Notes under the pieces: model-generated
Database searches by the model: none
What the model was told of the DNA's origin: nothing
The model's input: the letters and a program-made list of their open reading frames with translations, nothing else
DNA from: Hydractinia symbiolongicarpus
Taxonomy: Eukaryota; Cnidaria; Hydrozoa; Anthoathecata; Hydractiniidae
DNA length: 64,000 nt
Assembly: GCF_029227915.1 (NCBI RefSeq)
Contig: NC_079876.1
Span: forward strand, 37,989,828-38,053,827
Direction: 5' to 3'
Program-made: the position numbers and the translations under genes
In this document: positions 52,322 to 64,000 of the stretch, one piece after another
Numbering within the stretch: position 1 is the first letter of the stretch
Layout of the letters: the number at the start of each line of letters is the position of its first letter

Positions 52322-55300
52322 ACCGTTGAAACGCAAACGGACTGACGCCGTTAGAAAGTCAATGAAATGTGGTTTTGGAAACTGTCGCTATTTCTTGAGC
52401 GCGCTATAACGGCTAGGATTGGTCACACAGTAAAAATATGACTTTCTTATGTCAATTCTTAAATGAAGCGCTACCACAGCGTCCAGTGTAATCGCTGAGT
52501 TTCGGCAATCATGTCAAATTAAGAAGAATGTTATTTTTTGGAGTCCAATTGTCACACTTTCACATTTATAGGGTCACAGTTCATAATCAGTTCAATTAAG
52601 TCCCACAGTCAATCATTTCGCTGTTAAAAGCCATACAACCTAGTAATACCTGAAAAATATCGCTAAATACATGTTGGTACGAATATGCGATCCAATCGTT
52701 GTAACTCAACCGGACTGACACCGTTAGAAAGTCAATGAAATGTAGTTTTTGAAACTGTCGCCATTTCTTCGGCGCGTGATAACGGCTAGGATTGCTCCCA
52801 CAGTTAAAAATGACTTATTAATCTAAATTTTTAAATGAAGCGCATACCACAGAGCCCAGTGTAATCGTTGAGTTCCGCCAATCACGTCAAATTAAGAAGA
52901 ATGTTATTTCTTGGAGTCCAATTGTCTCACTTTCACATTTATAGGGTCTCAGTCCATAATCAGTTCAAATAAGTCCCACAGTCAATCGTTTCGCTGTTGA
53001 AAGCGATGCAACCTAGTAATATGAGAAAAATATTGCTAAATACATGTTGGTACGAATATGTGACCCAACCGTTGAAAGTCAAACGGACTGACGCCGTTAG
53101 AAAGTCAATGAAATGTGGTTTTGGAAACTGTCGCTATTTCTTGAGCGCGCTATAACGGCTAGGATTGGTCACACAGTAAAAAAATGACTTTCTTATGTCA
53201 ATTCTTAAATGAAGCGCTACCACAGCGTCTAGTGTAATCGCTGAGTTTCGGCAATCATGTCAAATTAAGAAGAATGTTATTTTTTGGAGTCCAATTGTCT
53301 CACTTTCACATTTATAGGGTCACAGTCCATAATCAGTTCAATTAAGTCCCACAGTCAATCATTTCGCTGTTAAAAGCCATACAACCTAGTAATACCTGAA
53401 AAATATCAAGGAATACATGTTGGTACGAATATGTGACTCAACCGTTGTAACTCAAACGGATTAATACTGTTAGAAAGTCAATAAAATGTAGTTTTGGAAA
53501 CTGTCGCTATTTCTTGAGCGCGCTATAACGGCTAGGATTGGTCACACAGTAAAAAAATGACTTTCTTATGTTAATTCTTAAATGAAGCGCTACCACAGCG
53601 TCCAGTGTAGTCGCTGAGTTCCGGCAATCATGTCAAATTAAAAAGAATGTTATTTCTTGGAGTCCACTTGTCTCACTTATAACATTTAGAAAGTCACAGA
53701 CTAAAATCAGTTCAATTTAGTCCCACAGTCGTTCGTTTCACTGTTAAAAGCGATGCAACCAAGTATTAGCGGAAAAATATCGCTAAATACATGTTGGTAC
53801 GAATATGTGATCCAATCGTTGTAACTCAAACGGACTGACACCGTTAGAAAGTCAATGAAATGTAGTTTTTGAAACTGTCGCCATTTCTTCGGCGCGTGAT
53901 AACGGCTAGGATTGCTCCCACAGTTAAAAATGACTTATTAATCTAAATTTTTAAATGAAGCGCATACCACAGAGCCCAGTGTAATCGTTGAGTTCCGCCA
54001 ATCACGTCAAATTAAGAAGAATGTTATTTCTTGGAGTCCAATTGTCTCACTTTCACATTTATAGGGTCTCAGTCCATAATCAGTTCAAATAAGTCCCACA
54101 GTCAATCGTTTCGCTGTTGAAAGCGATGCAACCTAGTAATATGAGAAAAATATTGCTAAATACATGTTGGTACGAATATGTGACCCAACCGTTGAAAGTC
54201 AAACGGACTGACGCCGTTAGAAAGTCAATGAAATGTGGTTTTGGAAACTGTCGCTATTTCTTGAGCGCGCTATAACGGCTAGGATTGGTCACACAGTAAA
54301 AAAATGACTTTCTTATGTCAATTCTTAAATGAAGCGCTACCACAGCGTCTAGTGTAATCGCTGAGTTTCGGCAATCATGTCAAATTAAGAAGAATGTTAT
54401 TTTTTGGAGTCCAATTGTCTCACTTTCACATTTATAGGGTCACAGTCCATAATCAGTTCAATTAAGTCCCACAGTCAATCATTTCGCTGTTAAAAGCCAT
54501 ACAACCTAGTAATACCTGAAAAATATCAAGGAATACATGTTGGTACGAATATGTGACTAAACCGTTGTAACTCAAACGGATTAATACTGTTAGAAAGTCA
54601 ATAAAATGTAGTTTTGGAAACTGTCGCTATTTCTTGAGCGCGCTATAACGGCTAGGATTGGTCACACAGTAAAAAAATGACTTTCTTATGTTAATTCTTA
54701 AATGAAGCGCTACCACAGCGTCCAATGTAGTCGCTGAGTTCCGGCAATCATGTCAAATTAAAAAGAATGTTATTTCTTGGAGTCCACTTGTCTCACTTAT
54801 AACATTTAGAAAGTCACAGACTAAAATCAGTTCAATTTAGTCCCACAGTCGTTCGTTTCACTGTTAAAAGCGATGCAACCTAGTATTAGCGGAAAAATAT
54901 CGCTAAATACATGTTGGTACGAATATGTGATCCAATCGTTGTAACTTTAACGGACTGACACCGTTAGAAAGTCAATGAAATGTAGTTTTTGAAACTGTCG
55001 CCATTTCTTCGGCGCGTGATAAAGGCTAGGATTGCTCCCACAGTTAAAAATGACTTATTAATCTAAATTTTTAAATGAAGCGCATACCACAGTGCCCAGT
55101 GTAATCGTTGAGTTCCGCCAATCACGTCAAATTAAGAAGAATGTTATTTCTTGGAGTCCAATTGTCTCACTTTCACATTTATAGGGTCTCAGTCCATAAT
55201 CAGTTCAAATAAGTCCCACAGTCAATCGTTTCGCTGTTGAAAGCGATGCAACCTAGTAATATGAGAAAAATATTGCTAAATACATGTTGGTACGAATATG

Positions 55301-56450
55301 TGACCCAACCGTTGAAAGTCAAACGGACTGACGCCGTTAGAAAGTCAATGAAATGTGGTTTTGGAAACTGTCGCTATTTCTTGAGCGCGCTATAACGGCT
55401 AGGATTGGTCACACAGTAAAAAAATGACTTTCTTATGTCAATTCTTAAATGAAGTGCTACCACAGCGTCTAGTGTAATCGCTGAGTTTCGGCAATCATGT
55501 CAAATTAAGAAGAATGTTATTTTTTGGAGTCCAATTGTCTCACTTTCACATTTATAGGGTCACAGTCCATAATCAGTTCAATTAAGTCCCACAGTCAATC
55601 ATTTCGCTGTTAAAAGCCATACAACCTAGTAATACCTGAAAAATATCAAGGAATACATGTTGGTACGAATATGTGACTACACCGTTGTAACTCAAACGGA
55701 TTAATACTGTTAGAAAGTCAATAAAATGTAGTTTTGGAAACTATCGCTATTTCTTGAGCGCGCTATTACGGCTAGGATTGGTCACACAGTAAAAAATGAC
55801 TTTCTTATGTTAATTCCTAAATGAAGCGCTACCACAGCGTCCAGTGTAGTCGCTGAGTTCCGGCAATCATGTCAAATTAAAAAGAATGTTATTTCTTGGA
55901 GTCCAATTGTCTCACTTTCACATTTATAGGGTCTCAGTCCATAATCAGTTCAATTAAGTCCCACAGTCAATCGTTTCGCTGTTGAAAGCCATAAAACCTA
56001 GTAATACCTGAAAAATATAAAAAAATACATATTGGTACGAATATGTGACTCAACTGTTGTAACTCAAACGGATTGATACTGTTAGAAAGTCAATGAAATG
56101 TAGTTTTTGAAACTGTCGCTATTTTTTCAGCGCGTAATAACGGCTAGGATTGCTCCCAAAGTAAAAATGACTTATTAATCTAAATTTTTGAATGAAGCGC
56201 TACCACAGGGCCCAGTGTAATCGTTGAGTACCGCCAATCACGTCAAATTAAGAAGAATGTTATTTCTTTGAGTCCAATTGTCTCACTTACAACATTTATA
56301 AGGTCACAGACCAAAATCAGTTCAATTTAGTCCCAAAATCAATCGTTTCACTGTTAAACGCGATGCAACCTAGTAATATATGAAAAATATCGCTAAATAC
56401 ATGTTGGTGCAAATATATGACCCAACCGTTGTAACTCATACGGACTGACA
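51975..56450 (+). repeat. 4.48-kb block, copy 1, containing three 1120-bp trimers
   Basis: This block is repeated directly downstream at 56451 with an offset of 4476 bp (12 monomers), seen at CTTCAGCGCGCGCT 52021/56497. Inside it, CCATTTCTTCGGCGCG recurs at 52761, 53881 and 55001, exactly 1120 bp apart, marking a trimeric higher-order repeat with near-identical copies. Each trimer has one monomer of each type: GATTGCTCCCACAGTT with GCATACC, TCTTATGTCAATTC, and TCTTATGTTAATTC. Confidence 0.82.
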
Positions 56451-59400
56451 CTGTTAGAAAGTCAGTGAAATGTAGTATTTAAAACTGCCTCTATTTCTTC
56501 AGCGCGCGCTAATGGCTAGGATTGGTCCCACAGTGAAAAATGACTTATTTATCTAAATTCTTAAATGAAAGGCTACCACAGCGCCCAGTGTAATCGCTGC
56601 GTTCCGGCAATCATGTCAAGTTAAAAAGAATGATATTTCTTGGAGTCCACATGTCTCACTTATAACATTTAGAAGGTCCCACACTAAAATCAGTTCAATT
56701 TAGTTCCACAGTCATTCGTTTCACTGTTAAAAGCGATGCAACCTAGTAATATGAGAAAAATATTGCTAAATACATGTTGGTACGAATATGTGACTCAACC
56801 GTTGAAACGCAAACGGACTGACGCCGTTAGAAAGTCAATGAAATGTGGTTTTGGAAACTGTCGCTATTTCTTGAGCGCGCTATAACGGCTAGGATTGGTC
56901 AAACAGTAAAAATATGACTTTCTTATGTCAATTCTTAAATGAAGCGCTACCACAGCGTCCAGTGTAATCGCTGAGTTTCGGCAATCATGTCAAATTAAGA
57001 AGAATGTTATTTTTTGGAGTCCAATTGTCACACTTTCACATTTATAGGGTCACAGTTCATAATCAGTTCAATTAAGTCCCACAGTCAATCATTTCGCTGT
57101 TAAAAGCCATACAACCTAGTAATACCTGAAAAATATCGCTAAATACATGTTGGTACGAATATGCGATCCAATCGTTGTAACTCAACCGGACTGACACCGT
57201 TAGAAAGTCAATGAAATGTAGTTTTTGAAACTGTCGCCATTTCTTCGGCGCGTGATAACGGCTAGGATTGCTCCCACAGTTAAAAATGACTTATTAATCT
57301 AAATTTTTAAATGAAGCGCATACCACAGAGCCCAGTGTAATCGTTGAGTTCCGCCAATCACGTCAAATTAAGAAGAATGTTATTTCTTGGAGTCCAATTG
57401 TCTCACTTTCACATTTATAGGGTCTCAGTCCATAATCAGTTCAAATAAGTCCCACAGTCAATCGTTTCGCTGTTGAAAGCGATGCAACCTAGTAATATGA
57501 GAAAAATCTTGCTAAATACATGTTGGTACGAATATGTGACCCAACCGTTGAAAGTCAAACGGACTGACGCCGTTAGAAAGTCAATGAAATGTGGTTTTGG
57601 AAACTGTCGCTATTTCTTGAGCGCGCTATAACGGCTAGGATTGGTCACACAGTAAAAAAATGACTTTCTTATGTCAATTCTTAAATGAAGCGCTACCACA
57701 GCGTCTAGTGTAATCGCTGAGTTTCGGCAATCATGTCAAATTAAGAAGAATGTTATTTTTTGGAGTCCAATTGTCTCACTTTCACATTTATAGGGTCACA
57801 GTCCATAATCAGTTCAATTAAGTCCCACAGTCAATCATTTCGCTGTTAAAAGCCATACAACCTAGTAATACCTGAAAAATATCAAGGAATACATGTTGGT
57901 ACGAATATGTGACTCAACCGTTGTAACTCAAACGGATTAATACTGTTAGAAAGTCAATAAAATGTAGTTTTGGAAACTGTCGCTATTTCTTGAGCGCGCT
58001 ATAACGGCTAGGATTGGTCACACAGTAAAAAAATGACTTTCTTATGTTAATTCTTAAATGAAGCGCTACCACAGCGTCCAGTGTAGTCGCTGAGTTCCGG
58101 CAATAATGTCAAATTAGAAAGAATGTTATTTCTTGGAGTCCACTTGTCTCACTTATAACATTTAGAAAGTCACAGACTAAAATCAGTTCAATTTAGTCCC
58201 ACAGTCGTTCGTTTCACTGTTAAAAGCGATGCAACCTAGTATTAGCGGAAAAATATCGCTAAATACATGTTGGTACGAATATGTGATCCAATCGTTGTAA
58301 CTCTAACGGACTGACACCGTTAGAAAGTCAATGAAATGTAGTTTTTGAAACTGTCGCCATTTCTTCGGCGCGTGATAACGGCTAGGATTGCTCCCACAGT
58401 TAAAAATGACTTATTAATCTAAATTTTTAAATGAAGCGCATACCACAGAGCCCAGTGTAATCGTTGAGTTCCGCCAATCACGTCAAATTAAGAAGAATGT
58501 TATTTCTTGGAGTCCAATTGTCTCACTTTCACATTTATAGGGTCTCAGTCCATAATCAGTTCAAATAAGTCCCACAGTCAATCGTTTCGCTGTTGAAAGC
58601 GATGCAACCTAGTAATATGACAAAAATATTGCTAAATACATGTTGGTACGAATATGTGACCCAACCGTTGAAAGTCAAACGGACTGACGCCGTTAGAAAG
58701 TCAATGAAATGTGGTTTTGGAAACTGTCGCTATTTCTTGAGCGCGCTATAACGGCTAGGATTGGTCACACAGTAAAAAAATGACTTTCTTATGTCAATTC
58801 TTAAATGAAGCGCTACCACAGCGTCTAGTGTAATCGCTGAGTTTCGGCAATCATGTCAAATTAAGAAGAATGTTATTTTTTGGAGTCCAATTGTCTCACT
58901 TTCACATTTATAGGGTCACAGTCCATAATCAGTTCAATTAAGTCCCACAGTCAATCATTTCGCTGTTAAAAGCCATACAACCTAGTAATACCTGAAAAAT
59001 ATCAAGGAATACATGTTGGTACGAATATGTGACTCAACCGTTGTAACTCAAACGAATTAATACTGTTAGAAAGTCAATAAAATGTAGTTTTGGAAACTAT
59101 CGCTATTTCTTGAGCGCGCTATTACGGCTAGGATTGGTCACACAGTAAAAAATGACTTTCTTATGTTAATTCCTAAATGAAGCGCTACCACAGCGTCCAG
59201 TGTAGTCGCTGAGTTCCGGCAATCATGTCAAATTAAAAAGAATGTTATTTCTTGGAGTCCAATTGTCTCACTTTCACATTTATAGGGTCTCAGTCCATAA
59301 TCAGTTCAATTAAGTCCCACAGTCAATCGTTTCGCTGTTGAAAGCCATAAAACCTAGTAATACCTGAAAAATATAAAAAAATACATATTGGTACGAATAT

Positions 59401-59805
59401 GTGACTCAACTGTTGTAACTCAAACGGATTGATACTGTTAGAAAGTCAATGAAATGTAGTTTTTGAAACTGTCGCTATTTCTTCAGCGCGTGATAACGGC
59501 TAGGATTGCTCCCAAAGTAAAAATGACTTATTAATCTAAATTTTTGAATGAAGCGCTACCACAGGGCCCAGTGTAATCGTTGAGTACCGCCAATCACGTC
59601 AAATTAAGAAGAATGTTATTTCTTTGAGTCCAATTGTCTCACTTACAACATTTATAAGGTCACAGACCAAAATCAGTTCAATTTAGTCCCAAAATCAATC
59701 GTTTCACTGTTAAACGCGATGCAACCTAGTAATATATGAAAAATATCGCTAAATACATGTTGGTGCAAATATATGACCCAACCGTTGTAACTCATACGGA
59801 CTAAC
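56451..59805 (+). repeat. 4.48-kb block, copy 2, with one trimer fewer
   Basis: Direct repeat of 51975-56450. The 5' part aligns at +4476 and the 3' part at +3355 (for example the GGGCCCAGTGTAATCG / GAGTACCGCC variant near 56,206 and 59,561). The difference of 1121 bp is one trimer. CCATTTCTTCGGCGCG occurs twice here (57237, 58357) against three times in copy 1. This is the expected product of unequal exchange in register with the trimer. Confidence 0.8.
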
Positions 59806-62800
59806 ACCGTTAGAAAGTCAATGAAATGTAGTTTTTGAAACTGTTGCTGTTTCTTCAGCGCGCGATAACGGCTAGGATTGCTCCCACGGTAAAAAAATGA
59901 CTTTCTTATCTTAATTCTTAAATAAAGCGCTACCACAGCGCCCAGTGTAATCGCTGAGTTTCGGCAATCATGTCAAGTTAGGAAGAATGTTGTTTCTTGG
60001 AGTCCAATTGTCTCATTTATCACATTTATCAGGTCACAGTCCAAAGTTATATCAATGAAGTCCCACAGTCAATCGTTTCATTGTTAAAGGCGATGCAACC
60101 TAGTAATATCGGAAAAATATCGCTAAATACATGTTGGTACGAATATGTGATCCAACCGTTGTAACTCAAACGGATTGACACCGTTAGAAAGTCAATGAAA
60201 TGTAGTTTTTGAAACTGTCGCTATTTCTTCAGCGCGTGATAACGGCTAGGATTTCTCCCACAGTAAAAAATGACTTATTAATCTAAATTTTTAAATGAAG
60301 CGTTACCACAGAGCCCAGTGTAATCGTTGAGTTCCGCCAATCACGTCAAATTAAGAAGAATGTTATTTCTTGGAGTCCAATTGTCTCACTTTCACATATA
60401 TAGGGTCACAGTCCATAATCAGTTCAATTATGTCCCACAGTCAATCATTTCACTGTTGAAAGCCATACAACCTAGTAATACCTCAAAAATATCAAAAAAT
60501 ACATGTTGGTACGAATATGTGACTCAACTGTTGTAACTCAAACGGATTGATACTGTTAGAAAGTCAATGAAATGTAGTTTTTGAAACTGTCGCTATTTCT
60601 TCAGCGCGCGATAACGGCTAGGATTGGTTCCACAGTAAAAATGACTTATTTATCTAAATTCTTAAATGAAGCGCTACCACAGCGCCCAGTGTAATCGCTG
60701 AGTTCCGGCAATCATGTCAAGTTAAAAAGAATGTTATTTCTTGGAGTCCACTTGTCTCACTTATAACATTTATAAGGTCACAGACCAAAATCAGGTCAAT
60801 TTAGTCCCAAAATCAATCGTTTCACTGTTAAAAGCGATGCAACCTAGTATTATATGAAAAATATCGCTAAATACATGTTGGTGCGAATATATGACCCAAC
60901 CGTTGTAACTCATACGGACTGACACCGTTAGAAAGTCAATGAAATGTAGTTTTTGAAACTGTTGCTGTTTCTTCAGCGCGTGATAACGGCTAGGAATGAT
61001 ACCACAGTAAAAAAATGACTTATTTATCTAAATTCTTAAATGAAGCGCTACCACAGCGCCCAGTGTAATCGCTGAGTTCCGGCAATCATGTCAAGTTAAA
61101 AAGAATGTTATTTCTTGGAGTCCACTTGTCTCACTTATAACATTTATAAGGTCACAGACCAAAATCAGTTCAATTTAGTCCCAAAATCAATCGTTTCACT
61201 GTTAAAAGCGATGCAACCTAGTATTATATGAAAAATATCGCTAAATACATGTTGGTGCGAATATATGACCCAACCGTTGTAACTCATACGGACTGACACC
61301 GTTAGAAAGTCAATGAAATGTAGTTTTTGAAACTGTTGCTGTTTCTTCAGCGCGTGATAACGGCTAGGAATGATACCACAGTAAAAAAATGACTTTTTTT
61401 ATCTTAATTCTTAAATGAAGCGCTACCGCAGCGCCCAGTGTAATCGCTGTGTTTCGGCAATCATGACAAATTAAGAAGAATGTTATTTCCTGGAGTCCAA
61501 TTGTCTCATTTATCACATTTATCAGGTCACAGTCCAAAGTTAGTTCAATTAAGTCCCACAGTCAATCGTTTCATTGTTAAAGGCGATGCAACCTAGTAAT
61601 ATCGGAAAAATATCGCTAAATACATGTTGGTACGAATATGTAATCCAACTGTTGTAACTCAAACGGACTGACACCGTTAGAAAGTCAATGAAATGTAGTT
61701 TTGAAACTGTCGCTATTTCTTCGGCGTGCGCTGACGCCTAGGATTGGTCCCACAGTAAAAAATGTCTTTTTTATCTTAATTTTCAATTGAAGCGCTACCA
61801 CAGCGCCCAGTGTAATTTCTAATTTCCGGCAATCATGTCAAATTAAGAAGAATGTTATTTCTTGGAGTCCAATTTTCTCATTTATGACATCGATCATGTC
61901 ACAGTCCAAAGTTAGTTCAATTAAGTCCCACAGTCAATCCTTTCACTGTTAAAAGCGATGCAACCTAGTAATATCAGATAAATATCGCTAAATACATGTA
62001 GATGCGAATATGTGACCAAATCGTTGAAACTCAAACGGACAGACACCGTTAGAAAGTCAGTGAAATGTAGTATTTGAAACTGTCTCTATTTCTTCAGCGC
62101 GCGCTAATGGCTAGGATTGGTCCCACAGTGAAAAATGAATTATTTATCTAAATTCTTAAATGAAACGCTACCACAGCGCCCAGTGTAATCGCTGAGTTCC
62201 GGCAATCATGTCAAATTAAAAAGAATGATATTTCTTGGAGTCCACATGTCTGACTTATAACATTTAGAAGGTCCCACACTAAAATCAGTTCAATTTAGTT
62301 CCACAGTCATTCGTTTCACTGTTAAAAGCGATGCAACCTAGTAATATGAGAAAAATATTGCTAAGTACATGTTGGTACGAATATGTGACCCAACCGTTGA
62401 AACTCAAACGAACTGACGCCGTTAGAAAGTCAATGAAATGTAGTTTTGGAAACTGTCGCTATTTCTTGAGCGCGCTATAACGTCTAGGATTGGTCACACA
62501 GTAAAAAAATGACTTTACTATACCAATTCTTAAATGAGTCGCTACCACAGCGTCCAGTGTAATCGCTGAGTTTCTGCAATCATGTCAAATTAAGAAGAAT
62601 GTTATTTTTTGGAGTCCAATTGTCTCACTTTCACATTTATAGGGTCACAGTCCATAATCAGTTCAATTAAGTCCCACAGTCAATCACTTCGCAGTTAAAA
62701 GCCATACAACCTAGTAATATCGGAAAAATATCAAGGAATACATGTTGGTACGAATATGTGACTCAACCGTTGTAACTCAAACGGATTAATACTGTTAGAA

Positions 62801-64000
62801 AGTCAATAAAATGTAGTTTTGGAAACTGTTGCTATTTCTTGAGCGCGCTATAACGGCTAGGATTGGTCACACAGTAAAAAAATGACTTTCTTATGTTAAT
62901 TCTTAAATGAAGCGCTATCACAGCGTCCAGTGTAATCGCTGAGTTCCGGCAATCATGTCAAATTAAAAAGAATGTTATTTCTTGGAGTCCACTTGTCTCA
63001 CTTATAACATTTAGAAGGTCACAGACTAAAATCAGTTCAATTTAGTCCCACAGTCGTTCGTTTCACTGTTAAAAGCGATGCAACCTAGTAATATCGGAAA
63101 AATATCGCTAAATACATGTTGGTACGAATATGTGATCCAATTGTTGTAACTCAAACGGACTGACACCGTTAGAAAGTCAATGAAATGTAGTTTTTGAAAC
63201 TGTCGCTATTTCCTCAGCGCGTGATAACGGCTAGGAAGGCTCCCACAGTAAAAAATGAATTATTAATCTAAATTTTTAAATAAAGCGCTACCACAGAGCC
63301 CAGTGTAATCGTTGAGTTCCGTCAATCACGTCAAATTAAGAAGAATGTTATTTCTTGGAGTCCAATTGCCTCACTTTTACATTTATAGGGTCACAGTCCA
63401 TAATCAGTTCAATTAAGTCCCACAGTCAATCGCTTTACTGTTGAACGCCATACAACCTAGTATTACCATAAAAATATCAAAAAATACATGTTGGTACGAA
63501 TATGTGACTCAACTGTTGCAACTCAAACGGATTGATACTGTTAGAAAGTCAATGAAATGTAGTTTTTGAAACTGTCGCTATTTCTTCAGCGCGTGATAAC
63601 GGCTAGGATTGCTCCCAAAGTAAAAATGACTTATTAATCTAAATTTTTGAATGAAGCGCTACCACAGGGCCCAGTGTAATCGTTGAGTTCCGCCAATCAC
63701 GTCAAATTAAGAAGAATGTTATTTCTTGGAGTCCAATTGTCTCACTTTCAAATTTATAGGTTCTCAGTTTATAATCAGTTCAATTAAGTCCCACAGTCAA
63801 TCGTTTCGCTGTTGAAAGCCATAAAACCTAGTAATACCTGAAAAATATCAAAAAATACATGTTGGTACGAATATGTGACTCAACTGTTGTAACTCAAACG
63901 GATTGATACTTTTCGAAAGTCAATGAAATGTAGTTTTTGAAACTGTCACTATTTCTTCAGCGCGCGATAACGGCTAGGATTGCTCCCACAGTAAAAAATG

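Larger units (their letters stand above)
46454..64000 (+). repeat. Right satellite domain with its own higher-order organisation
   Basis: About 47 further monomers, running off the window. Compared with 8.3-46.4 kb this domain is enriched in variants such as GATTGCTCCCACAG, ACTTATTAATCTAAA, GCGCATACCACAGAGCCC (which breaks the hairpin), TCTTATGTCAATTC and GAGCGCGCTATAACGG. Blocks recur at 1120, 2236, 3355 and 4476 bp (3, 6, 9 and 12 monomers), so the domain was amplified in three-monomer steps. No coding signal was found; the 60-90-codon frames here (for example 59673-59936) follow the repeat. Confidence 0.93.

Noticed and set aside
17296-60536. Repeated open frames of 60-88 codons in the satellite (for example minus 17296-17559, 18782-19045, 24351-24614, 59673-59936; plus 24947-25135, 60327-60536)
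   Set aside because: They all cover the same monomer phase, are interrupted in most monomers, and have no start context, domain or codon signal. A 372-bp repeat (divisible by 3) makes such frames recur by chance.
1-64000. CRISPR array
   Set aside because: The repeats are ~372 bp with no short repeat/spacer pattern and no cas genes; the sequence is eukaryotic satellite.
8294-64000. tRNA or 5S-derived promoter boxes in the monomer
   Set aside because: No B-box (GGTTCGANTCC-like) sequence was found on either strand of the monomer consensus.

Overview
The window is eukaryotic heterochromatin-type DNA: about 59.4 kb of one tandem satellite family (monomer about 372 bp, roughly 160 copies, all in the same orientation) interrupted once, at about 3694-8293, by a 4.6-kb block of unique sequence carrying virus- or transposon-type genes. 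Nothing bacterial is visible. The polymerase belongs to a protein-primed family B lineage that I know mainly from invertebrate genomes (Polinton/adintovirus-like elements of cnidarians, molluscs and similar animals). An invertebrate host is therefore my best guess, from family recognition rather than a database search.

Unique block (all genes on the minus strand, read from high to low coordinates). First comes the 3' end of an unidentified gene X (45 codons, stop at 8155-8157), cut off where satellite begins at 8294. Then a compact intergenic stretch holds a 12-bp and a 24-bp perfect palindrome and a TATA-like box. Then come a 108-aa protein with an N-terminal SAP/Rho_N-like DNA-binding fold and, overlapping it by 19 nt, a 1249-aa DNA polymerase B with every exonuclease and polymerase motif present. 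After the polymerase stop there is a G-rich run (minus strand), a 22-bp perfect palindrome and about 2.7 copies of a 75-bp tandem repeat. Capsid, integrase, ATPase and protease genes are absent, terminal inverted repeats and a target-site duplication are not seen, and gene X is truncated. The block therefore looks like a captured piece of a larger element whose replication genes are still open.

Satellite. The left array (1-3693) contains a 7-monomer block repeated at a distance of about 2609 bp; its second copy runs up to the insert. The right array (8294-64000) contains a near-identical head-to-tail duplication of 17.8 kb (10827-28638 and 28639-46453). The two copies differ by scattered single-base changes and two reciprocal two-monomer indels. 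From 46454 to the end lies a differently organised domain with 2236-bp (six-monomer) spacing, a 1120-bp trimeric higher-order repeat, and a 4476-bp block whose second copy is one trimer shorter. Three monomer types, distinguishable by linked base changes, make up the array. The many 60-90-codon open frames in the satellite are by-products of the repeat and are not annotated as genes.

The most interesting points are the intact viral-type replication polymerase inside a satellite array, the perfect palindromes lying just downstream of both visible gene ends, the SAP/polymerase overlap that may be a split fusion gene, and the layered recent duplications of the satellite.
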